DNA of 64,000 nucleotides. It comes from Bacteroidota bacterium. GTDB taxonomy: Bacteria > Bacteroidota > Bacteroidia > Bacteroidales > Lentimicrobiaceae. The stretch spans positions 186,001-250,000 of the forward strand of contig WSXU01000006.1 of assembly GCA_009773455.1 (NCBI GenBank), read 5' to 3'. Each line of letters begins with the position of its first letter. Position 1 is the stretch's first letter. Below the pieces are notes generated by a model. It was not told where the DNA came from, did no database searches, and saw only the letters and a list, made by a program, of their open reading frames with translations. Shown here piece after piece: positions 1 through 6,449 of the stretch. The translations under genes were made by a program, and so were the position numbers.

Positions 1-1223
1 TTCAACAGGGTCCGCTTAAGAATATTAGGCAATGTATAGACTCTTTTGTAAAGCCACCAATACATCTGATTGAGTTCAGCGGGAGTCATGTTGGCAGGGG
101 TATGAACACAATTGGTGGCCGTGTAGTAATTGTAATCCTCATGCAGCAACCTCCCCTGCTTTTTATAGTCTTCATACAATACCGATCCGGGCATTGGGGT
201 GAGAATGTAGAACTTGGGAATCGGAATCCCTGATTTCATGACGAATTTATAGGTATTCCTGATCGAATCCACTGTATCACTGTCGGTCCCGAGCATCATC
301 TCTGTAGCCGGAATGATCCCGGCATCTGAAATTCTTTTCAGCAGTTTTACATGCTCCCCGGTGTTAACCCAGTTTTTGTTCAGCTGATTGAGCCCTTGCT
401 GGGTTATGCTTTCGATGCCCAGGCTCATTATCCTGCACCCGGAATCAGCTACTTTTTTGAGCAATGCCGGATTGCGGGCAAGGTTGATGGAACACTGGCT
501 GGCCCACTTCATCTTCAAAGGCCTGATCCGGTCGCACAATTCATCAAGAAACTTAGGGTTCCCGATGATGTTATCATCCAGCAGGTAAAAATAGCTGAAA
601 CCCAGTTCCTTTATCCGTTTGATGTCACGCATGACCTCATCAACCGGCCTGGCTATATATCTTCCCTTATAGATACAAGCGATAGAGCAATAACTGCAAA
701 GATGAGGGCAGCCCCTGCCGGCCTGCACGGGAAGCATAAAACCTATCCTTTTCTCCATCAACAGTTCATACCTGGGTAACGGAAGACAGTTCAGATCCTT
801 TAACGGATGATCGTATCTCTTTTTGATTGTCCCCGTTTTTTCAAAATCGTCAAGCAATTCAGGAAGTGAAATCTCGGCATCGCCTATGATCACACCATCA
901 CAATATTCATCAACAAACCAGGGGATCAGTGAAGGCATATAACCACCCATGAATACTGTTTTTCCCCTTTTCCGGAATTCTTTGGCGATGTCAATAGCCC
1001 GGAAGACGGCATGTCCCATCGCCCCTATTCCGACAACATCGGCATCCGAATCAAAGTTTATTTCATCAACAACCTCAATGTTTAATTCCAGTTGCCATTG
1101 GTCAGGCAAATAAGCAGCCAATAACGGGAATGCCAGACCAGGAAAATAAATCCTTGACTGCTTGCATAGTTTGCTGCTGCCGGCACTGTACTGCGTCGAC
1201 TGTATAAGAAGCAACTTAGGCAT
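1..1223 (-). CDS. B12-binding-type radical SAM protein (3' end beyond window)
   Basis: The frame opens at an ATG (complement of 1221-1223) and runs without a stop to the left edge, about 407 residues, so the C-terminus is missing. The N-terminal ~130 residues look like a cobalamin-binding Rossmann domain (VVGIGAMGHAVFRAI, then VFMGGYMPSLIPW). The radical SAM cluster motif CPHLCSYC (C-x3-C-x2-C) lies near residue 171, followed by YFYLLDDNIIGNPKFLDEL and SLGIESITQQGLNQLNK, both typical of the BchE/P-methylase-like B12 radical SAM class. The start overlaps the end of the upstream radical SAM gene by 8 bp, implying translational coupling. Members of this class do methylations, cyclisations and ring contractions; the substrate here cannot be told. 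Confidence 0.85.
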   Translation of the reverse strand, partial: MPKLLLIQSTQYSAGSSKLCKQSRIYFPGLAFPLLAAYLPDQWQLELNIEVVDEINFDSDADVVGIGAMGHAVFRAIDIAKEFRKRGKTVFMGGYMPSLIPWFVDEYCDGVIIGDAEISLPELLDDFEKTGTIKKRYDHPLKDLNCLPLPRYELLMEKRIGFMLPVQAGRGCPHLCSYCSIACIYKGRYIARPVDEVMRDIKRIKELGFSYFYLLDDNIIGNPKFLDELCDRIRPLKMKWASQCSINLARNPALLKKVADSGCRIMSLGIESITQQGLNQLNKNWVNTGEHVKLLKRISDAGIIPATEMMLGTDSDTVDSIRNTYKFVMKSGIPIPKFYILTPMPGSVLYEDYKKQGRLLHEDYNYYTATNCVHTPANMTPAELNQMYWWLYKRVYTLPNILKRTLL

Positions 1224-2598
1224 GATCTGCTACCTCCATGATCCTTGATTTGTATTGTTTCATCACCAATCTCATACCTGCAGCCATTTTGAACTGCATT
1301 CTCAAGGGATATCCCAGCAACCTGACCAGATTCCGGGGGTGGAATATTATCCGGAGATATAAATTCAGTATGTTCCTGTAGAAATCTTCCAGGCTCATCT
1401 TTTCAGGCCTGATAGTGACATGTGCAAGATCCCACCGGGCATAATCACTTCTGCTGATGACCAGATCCTCCTCTTTAACATGCAGCCCGGTTCCCTTAAG
1501 TGGGGTCAGGGGCTGAAGATTCACAAATCTGATTCCCAGTGAAAGCATCACATCACCGGCCTTCCTGAAATCTTGCCTGTCCCATGATGGAGATATGATT
1601 ACAGCCGCATAGCAATCAACCCCATATCTGTTCAAAACAGCCATAGCCTGTTTGTTGATGTTAAGGGTCGTTTGCTTGTTGAAACCACTGAGTTCTGAAT
1701 CCTCAAATGATTCAAGTCCAACGATGACCGTTCGCAGCCCCATTTCCTTGAAATCCCTGATCAGATCAGGATTTGCTGCAATGAAATCAGCCCTTCCGTA
1801 GACAAGAAATCTCTTTTTGATGCCTCTGCTTTTTAATAAACCGATGAATTCCCTGGTACGTGCGTCACTAACCAGGAAATCATCGTCAACAATATAGATT
1901 TCCTTTTCCCTGATAGCGGAAAGTTCTTCCATCACTTCTTCCAGTGGACGGGCAAAATATCGGTCCCCGGTTATTTTCCTGCAAAAACAGAAACGGCAAT
2001 GAAACGGACAACCGAAGGATGTTTTTATCAGGGCAACTTTGTTGTGGAATACATAAAAATAACGGTGCCTGTATTTCTCTGTAAGGCTTCGGTCAGGCAT
2101 GAAACAACTGAAATCATAATCGGGCAGCCTACCCTCATCCATTAATTCATCCCTTCTTAATACTCCCGGAGGGAAATCAGCATTGCCGCTGAGAAAATCA
2201 ATCAGTTGCGGAAAGGTTATGGAAGCATTTCTGACAACCCTGTAATCGATGGAAGGGTGATTGATATCTTCCGGAAATTTTTCAATGTGGACCCCGCCGG
2301 CAACGGTAACAATGCTTTCATTAATCTCCTTTGCCGCCATGCAATACTGTTTCATTACAGTGATGTGTGTAATGTATCCGGTGATACAGAAAACATCGGG
2401 CCTGAACGCCTGAATAAAATGAGAAATATCATCTTTCTCAAGGATCATATCAATAATCTGCACCTCATGATCTTTGCGGATGGAAGCGGCCAGAATCTCG
2501 AGTTCAAGCGGCTCAACAACCATCAGGTGCTGCAGACCTATGGTATCGGGCGATGGCCTGGGCCTGACAAGCATTATTCTCTTTTTATCCTGTTTCAT
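1216..2598 (-). CDS. B12-binding-domain radical SAM protein
   Basis: This 460-residue protein has an N-terminal B12-binding-like domain (about 1-140; LEILAASIRKDHEVQIIDM, FCITGYITHITVMKQY, VAGGVHIEKFP) and then a radical SAM core. The 4Fe-4S motif is CPFHCRFC (C-x3-C-x2-C) near residue 196, followed by EIYIVDDDFLVSD and VIVGLESFEDSELSGFNK. The layout matches the BchE/HpnJ-like family, whose products range from lipid and hopanoid modification to natural-product methylation. The B12 domain lacks an obvious DxHxxG motif, so cobalamin binding is not assured. It sits 6 bp after the acyltransferase gene and overlaps the next radical SAM gene by 8 bp, so the three form one transcription unit. Substrate unknown. 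Confidence 0.88.
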   Translation of the reverse strand: MKQDKKRIMLVRPRPSPDTIGLQHLMVVEPLELEILAASIRKDHEVQIIDMILEKDDISHFIQAFRPDVFCITGYITHITVMKQYCMAAKEINESIVTVAGGVHIEKFPEDINHPSIDYRVVRNASITFPQLIDFLSGNADFPPGVLRRDELMDEGRLPDYDFSCFMPDRSLTEKYRHRYFYVFHNKVALIKTSFGCPFHCRFCFCRKITGDRYFARPLEEVMEELSAIREKEIYIVDDDFLVSDARTREFIGLLKSRGIKKRFLVYGRADFIAANPDLIRDFKEMGLRTVIVGLESFEDSELSGFNKQTTLNINKQAMAVLNRYGVDCYAAVIISPSWDRQDFRKAGDVMLSLGIRFVNLQPLTPLKGTGLHVKEEDLVISRSDYARWDLAHVTIRPEKMSLEDFYRNILNLYLRIIFHPRNLVRLLGYPLRMQFKMAAGMRLVMKQYKSRIMEVADHA

Positions 2599-2604
2599 CT
2601 TTGC

Positions 2605-3612
2605 TCAGTTTACACTCCTGAAAACCCTGGGATTCTCAGACACCCTGGAATATTCGATTAATTTTCTTGATAACTTCAGCAAACCAAAAATGATCCTGTT
2701 CCTGTGATAAAAAAACATCCGCCTTTCGCTTAAAACACCGCCAAACCTTGTTTTTGCTATTTCAGCAGTCTGTCCGAAATCAATGATCCTGCTTTGACTG
2801 CCAAAGGCATCTTCAATTATCCCAAGCAGGTTGTTATTGTACGACTGGAACCTGTCGCGGAGTTCGTAGTTCATACCTCCGAAAAAGAAAAACAGCGTAT
2901 CGTTGTCCTGGCACACCACATACCATGCAAGCATCACCTGATCAGAATAGTAAGTTGTGATCCGGAAGTTTGATGGCAGATTCCTGAAAACATCCCGATT
3001 CAGAATCTCCAGCTTTGTGGTGGTTTTCTTCATGATCTGAAGGTACAATGAATAATGCTCTTCGCTGAATTCACTACAGCCGGAAGTAACTGATGTCACA
3101 CCTGAGAACTTTTCGCGGATCAGGCGCAGTCGTCTTCTGTAGCAATGACGAAGGGCATTTTCATAGGCAGCCATGTTATTGCCCGGAAGTTCCAGCAGAA
3201 TGGTCGGGAGCGTCCTTAAATTAAGCACACTGTCCTGAAGGTAATCCTCCTTAAAGTTGATTCCAAGAATGACGCCTTTTTCAATTTTCAGAATTTCGGA
3301 CAACAGGTATCCGAATTCCTCCGGAACACCTATGATGGGCGGTGAAGCAACCGATACCGGTAATCCGATGACCTGGACCTTAAACGGACTGGGAATGCGT
3401 GAGAAAGTGAAAAGATCTATTTTCAACGTATAGACAATGGTGCCTGCAACAAGAGTACCATCGCAATAGAGTTCATAATAACGCTGGGCACAGGGATTGT
3501 ATTTGTGCAAAAGTTCAAGGAATTCTCTTTTCTGAAAGTAAGAATCAGCCAGTTCGTCCCAATGACCGTTGAGAAACCCGGGAGATGACCACTTCTTGAT
3601 TACTTTCTCCAT
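2605..3612 (-). CDS. FemAB/GNAT-like acyltransferase
   Basis: This 335-residue protein has no signal peptide or membrane segment. The central and C-terminal parts fit the FemAB-like/BioF2 type of GNAT acetyltransferase: a basic helix (CYRRRLRLIREKF), a strand pair (VMLAWYVVCQDNDTLFFFFGGMNYE), and a late segment IIDFGQTAEIAKTRFGG that resembles the lipid/aminoacyl-transferase signature. Such enzymes move acyl or aminoacyl groups onto amines. It is the first gene of a tight operon with two B12-type radical SAM enzymes, which suggests it acylates or conjugates a metabolite or peptide altered by them; that is inference. The family call is moderate because the similarity is structural rather than motif-based. 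Confidence 0.7.
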   Translation of the reverse strand: MEKVIKKWSSPGFLNGHWDELADSYFQKREFLELLHKYNPCAQRYYELYCDGTLVAGTIVYTLKIDLFTFSRIPSPFKVQVIGLPVSVASPPIIGVPEEFGYLLSEILKIEKGVILGINFKEDYLQDSVLNLRTLPTILLELPGNNMAAYENALRHCYRRRLRLIREKFSGVTSVTSGCSEFSEEHYSLYLQIMKKTTTKLEILNRDVFRNLPSNFRITTYYSDQVMLAWYVVCQDNDTLFFFFGGMNYELRDRFQSYNNNLLGIIEDAFGSQSRIIDFGQTAEIAKTRFGGVLSERRMFFYHRNRIIFGLLKLSRKLIEYSRVSENPRVFRSVN

Positions 3613-4038
3613 TTTCTGATCCTTTTGCAGCTAGCGCCGTTGCATCAGGACGATGCCTGCCTGCATACTTTCCCAATCCGTTCTTTCTTCCGCTTTACCA
3701 ATAGCTAATATATGGCCTTTTCAGATATCATTCAGAAACGGAATTACATTAATGTGCCTTTATCATGATTAATCTGCAACCATGCCGATGTTGTATGGAG
3801 TAAACAGCCAAGGTTTATAATGAATCGTAACAGGTTACTTGCTGATCCCTGTCGGGAAAGAAGTGATGAAATAATGAATGTTTATGGATAACCGGAAAAC
3901 AGTTGTTCCCAAAAAAAAATACCGCGATCAACTGCCGATGACATGTGATCGCGGTAAAATATGGAATTCAATTCGCAATAGAAAAATCCGGATATTACAG
4001 AGATTCTAATGCTCAGATCTGAATCTCCCCGGAACAAT
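3613..4038. other. intergenic region without a gene
   Basis: This 426-bp gap lies between the arsM-like gene and the acyltransferase operon. It holds the strong hairpin terminator at 3920-3956 and presumably the promoter of the acyltransferase/radical SAM operon. I could not place a convincing TTTG/TAnnTTTG pair. The only open frame (3882-4196 on the minus strand) overlaps the terminator and the end of the methyltransferase gene and looks spurious. Confidence 0.6.
3920..3956 (-). terminator. intrinsic terminator after arsM-like gene
   Basis: Perfect 11-bp inverted repeat TACCGCGATCA/TGATCGCGGTA with a 15-base loop. On the minus strand it is followed by a run of nine T (the A tract at 3911-3919). 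It lies about 80 bp past the stop of the methyltransferase gene. Confidence 0.85.
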
Positions 4039-4830
4039 TTAATTCTTATGCTTGTCCGGATTGTGGCAGCAGGTCTCGGCAGAGCAGGTCTCAGGTTTTT
4101 CAACCACCAGCACCACGCTGAACACACCGTCATCTGAATCAAGATTGTTGTAACTCTCCATTTCAGTAGCATCAAGGTACTTCGACAGGAGTTCATCCGG
4201 AAGTTTAACCTTGTTCACTTCAACAATCTGGCCCTTTGTAAAGCCGGTTTTCTTGAAATAGTCCATGAAAACAGGGGCTTTCTCAACACCGGCGATACAA
4301 CCGACCAACCCGGCTGCTTCCTTTCTCAATCCGTCGGGGATATCCTTCAGGATGACAAAATCGGAAACACAAACATAGCCATTGTGCCTGATCACCCGGT
4401 ACATCTCATCGGCAGCCTTTTGCTTGTCGCTCTGCAGATTGAAAACGCAACTGGTATAAACGATGTCGGCCCATTCATCGGGTACCGGTGCGGCGGTAAT
4501 ATCGCCCTGAATGAACTCAATATTGTCGATTCCCGAAATACGGGCTTTTTGTCTGGATTTGGAAATATTTGTCTCATTGATATCAATGCCGATCACCTTC
4601 CCTTCAGGACCAACAATGGAAGCAACCGAAATGGCATCGTTGCCAAGGCCTGAGCCGAATTCCACCACTTTATCGCCTTCCTGGAGCAACTGGAAGCGGT
4701 CGGGTAAGTTATAACCAATTCCTGATGAATGCGGGCTGCCGGAATGACAGCCACAGCCACCTGAGCCGCAGGCGCAGGCACTTTCATTGGTGGTATCGCC
4801 GGATGTTATGGTTGTTGTATCTGTCTGCAT
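4039..4830 (-). CDS. arsM: ArsM-like arsenite/SAM methyltransferase with Cys-rich ends
   Basis: This 263-residue class I methyltransferase has motif I VVEFGSGLGND (about 55-65) and motif II GKVIGIDINE (77-86). After the Rossmann core it keeps two cysteines in positions typical of ArsM: TSCVFNL (C128) and LVGCIAG (C178). In characterised ArsM these bind trivalent arsenic for SAM-dependent methylation. The third ArsM cysteine normally sits just before motif I. Here that region instead has a cluster ACACGSGGCGCHSG (C19, 21, 26, 28), and the C-terminus adds CSAETCC (C249, 254, 255). It is monocistronic with its own terminator, and no arsR, arsB or arsC is nearby. It could instead methylate another soft metal(loid), so the substrate call is moderate. 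Confidence 0.75.
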   Translation of the reverse strand: MQTDTTTITSGDTTNESACACGSGGCGCHSGSPHSSGIGYNLPDRFQLLQEGDKVVEFGSGLGNDAISVASIVGPEGKVIGIDINETNISKSRQKARISGIDNIEFIQGDITAAPVPDEWADIVYTSCVFNLQSDKQKAADEMYRVIRHNGYVCVSDFVILKDIPDGLRKEAAGLVGCIAGVEKAPVFMDYFKKTGFTKGQIVEVNKVKLPDELLSKYLDATEMESYNNLDSDDGVFSVVLVVEKPETCSAETCCHNPDKHKN

Positions 4831-5158
4831 TTAATGGGATATTTAGAGTGATTGAAGGTTGTTTTGAGATCAGGGATCTTTCCCTGCTGAACAACAACAA
4901 AAATGATGGTTCGAAAGTTTAACGACCGGATTTTTTTTTCTTCTTTTCGGTGATAGTGAGCAGAGAAAAGCTAACGAAAACCTGATTACGTTATCAAAAC
5001 GAAAAACAGTTGTTCGCTATCCCTGTAAAACTCTGTGGATTCTCTGTGTTCTCTGTGTAATTAATTTGATTTGCAGGTTTCATGGAGACCTCACGGAGAA
5101 ACACAGCATTATTTACATTCAGGAAATTTTCAGACCCTCGTTTTACTGTTCCCTGATG
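4831..5158. other. intergenic region with short dispersed repeat
   Basis: This 328-bp gap lies upstream of the arsM-like gene and downstream of mntA. It must hold the arsM promoter. A small hairpin CAGGGATC/TTTCCCTG sits at 4870-4885 in the presumed leader. The rest is AT-rich with poly-T at 4929-4938 and the CTCTGTG repeat at 5031-5106. No reading frame is convincing. Confidence 0.5.
5031..5106. repeat. CTCTGTG-type intergenic repeat
   Basis: Three near-tandem copies of CTCTGTG(t/g) occur at 5031-5060, then TCACGGAGAAACACAG at 5091-5106, an imperfect inverted copy of the same unit. The arrangement resembles the short CTAAG-rich array at 13366-13402: non-coding, low complexity, repeated heptamer-like words. 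I read it as a dispersed intergenic element of unknown function. Confidence 0.55.
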
Positions 5159-5518
5159 TCATTTTGCATCATCTTCTAAGTAGCCTGGTTTCCTTTCATT
5201 TACTACCGGAAGATGTGCTTCTGAATAAAATAACTGCCCGGTCCTGAAAATCTGCTCCTTAAGTTCAGGATGCTTTAATTCAGAGAAGTTGATGATATCT
5301 ACAAAATAGGGTAAATTACTATCTTCAAAGTCGGAACGCACTTGTCTGATCACTTTACCGGATACGTTTGAATTCATAACAGCCAGATCGACATCGCTTC
5401 CTGAATGATAATTCTCAGTGATTCGGCTCCCAAACAGCCACACTTCATGAATATCCGGATATTTTTCCAGAATTCTGATTATAGTTTCCGTTTCTTTTGG
5501 GGTGAGCCCGTTTTTCAT
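5159..5518 (-). CDS. mntA: MNT-domain nucleotidyltransferase antitoxin (MntA)
   Basis: This 119-residue minimal nucleotidyltransferase has the exact family signature GS-x10-DxD: G30 S31 and D42/D44 in GSRITENYHSGSDVDL. A third acidic residue is expected around VDIINF. MntA antitoxins AMPylate a tyrosine of the partner HEPN toxin and silence it. The ATG overlaps the stop of the upstream hepT gene by 4 bp (ATGA), so translation is coupled. The toxin-then-antitoxin order fits known hepT-mntA pairs. The last ~25 residues (after QLFYSEAHLP) look like a flexible tail. A housekeeping nucleotidyltransferase is possible but less likely with this partner. Confidence 0.88.
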   Translation of the reverse strand: MKNGLTPKETETIIRILEKYPDIHEVWLFGSRITENYHSGSDVDLAVMNSNVSGKVIRQVRSDFEDSNLPYFVDIINFSELKHPELKEQIFRTGQLFYSEAHLPVVNERKPGYLEDDAK

Positions 5519-5928
5519 GCTTCCCTGTCATATTCTGATTTGAGGAAGAGGTAAAGCTTTTCGAGTGCAGGATAAATCACGGTTCTGAATTCCGGTTCTG
5601 ATTCCAGAAATTTTTCACCACTGTAGTCATGCGAAAGTTCATTCCTCAATGCCATTCCATCTAAAAGATCTTTGGCAAAGTCAATATAGCCACTTTGCTG
5701 TGCCAACCTCAGGGTATCTTTTGGTGAAGGCTTGAAGTTGAATTCTTTACCCAATAAAAAGTCCTTCAAAGTCTTCCAGGCAAGTTCAAGTGTAAATTCA
5801 AACCGTTGAATCAGACCGTTCCGTTCAAGTTCATTCAGATCCGGTTGCTCCACGCCTTCCTTTAGCCTGAGGAATACAGCCTGAAAATTCAAGAATCGCT
5901 GTTTCCACCGTAATTCACTATTGCTCAT
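5515..5928 (-). CDS. hepT: HEPN-domain toxin / nucleotidyltransferase substrate-binding protein (HepT)
   Basis: This 137-residue all-helical protein belongs to the HI0074/HEPN family (RFEFTLELAWKTLKDFL is typical). It carries the HEPN RNase motif R-x4-H-x-Y as R95, H100, Y102 in RNELSHDY; the tyrosine is the residue AMPylated by MntA in studied systems. It is the first gene of a two-gene unit with mntA, preceded by a good Bacteroidota promoter at 5964-5997. By family it is expected to be an RNA-cleaving toxin, possibly against tRNA, when not modified. With the motif intact it is likely active. Its role in plasmid or chromosomal stability, or in phage defence, is inference. Confidence 0.88.
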   Translation of the reverse strand: MSNSELRWKQRFLNFQAVFLRLKEGVEQPDLNELERNGLIQRFEFTLELAWKTLKDFLLGKEFNFKPSPKDTLRLAQQSGYIDFAKDLLDGMALRNELSHDYSGEKFLESEPEFRTVIYPALEKLYLFLKSEYDREA

Positions 5929-5963
5929 CGAATCGAGTTAATGATTGTTTTAAATCTTACAAC

Positions 5964-5997
5964 CAAAGTTATCACTTTTTGGAACGATTTGTTCAAA
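5964..5997 (-). promoter_or_regulatory. promoter of hepT-mntA
   Basis: On the minus strand there is a TTTG (5994-5997), a 22-bp spacer and a perfect TAACTTTG (5964-5971), matching the Bacteroidota -33/-7 pattern. Transcription would start near 5957, giving a leader of about 29 nt before the hepT ATG. Confidence 0.6.
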
Positions 5998-6106
5998 ATA
6001 TAGATTAAAAGTTCATCACATCAAAGATGAATAAGTAAGCCCCGCGATAAAACGATGGAGTATATGAATACATTGTTCCACAGGCTCATGTGAAAAAATC
6101 AAAAAA

Positions 6107-6130
6107 AGCCGCCGCAAAAATGCGACGGCT
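6107..6130 (-). terminator. intrinsic terminator downstream of acyl-CoA dehydrogenase
   Basis: A 10-bp stem AGCCGCCGCA/TGCGACGGCT (one G-T pair) with an AAAA loop, followed on the minus strand by seven T (6101-6107). It lies about 320 bp past the dehydrogenase stop, so the transcript would carry the palindromes in its 3' untranslated region. Confidence 0.75.
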
Positions 6131-6197
6131 TGCAAGTAGTGGTTAAGGAATGTACAAAGGTAAGTAAAAAGCTCAAAGCTTAAAGCTCAAAGTTTAC

Positions 6198-6247
6198 CCG
6201 CCTTTGGTTGGTATAAACCTGCCCGACGGTTTATCTGCCAGAGGCGG
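6198..6247. repeat. nested palindrome (CCGCCTTTGG...CCAGAGGCGG)
   Basis: The outer arms CCGCCTTTGG (6198-6207) and CCAGAGGCGG (6238-6247) pair over 10 bp with one G-T. Nested inside, ATAAACC (6213-6219) and GGTTTAT (6228-6234) pair perfectly. The GC-rich arms stand out from the AT-rich flanks, as expected for a REP-like mobile hairpin. Confidence 0.6.
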
Positions 6248-6355
6248 ACAAGCCCGCTGAAGGAGGGCAGACGGGGTCTAAAGTAAAGGTCAACTTTGTC
6301 AAACTTCAATTTCCCCCTTAGTCCCAGGGTATCAATCATTCTTCATTCATCATAT

Positions 6356-6437
6356 GTCACCCTGAGCGGTGGTGGTCGAGCAGCTTGCCCCGCAGAAACA
6401 AAGAGTAGGCGGGGGAGCCGAGACCTGTCGAAGGGCG
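6356..6437. repeat. REP-like palindromic element
   Basis: It begins with TCACCCTGAGCGG and ends with CTGTCGAAGGGCG, so CACCCT and AGGGCG can pair. The inner arms TTGCCCCGC (6385-6393) and GCGGGGGAG (6409-6417) pair imperfectly around an A-rich loop. Ends of the CCCTGAGC...GTCGAAGGG type are familiar as dispersed intergenic repeats in Bacteroidota and other bacteria. Confidence 0.55.
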
Positions 6438-6449
6438 TAATTCGTCACT

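Larger units (their letters stand above)
5998..6449. other. intergenic region with terminator and palindromic repeats
   Basis: Between the acyl-CoA dehydrogenase gene and hepT there is a minus-strand terminator (6107-6130), a short direct-repeat patch of AAGCTCAAAG/AAAGCTCAAAG words at 6169-6193, and two hairpin-forming elements (6198-6247 and 6356-6437). No reading frame is supported. Confidence 0.6.

Noticed and set aside
3882-4196. 104-residue minus-strand frame
   Set aside because: It covers the arsM terminator and the end of arsM in another frame; no coding character.
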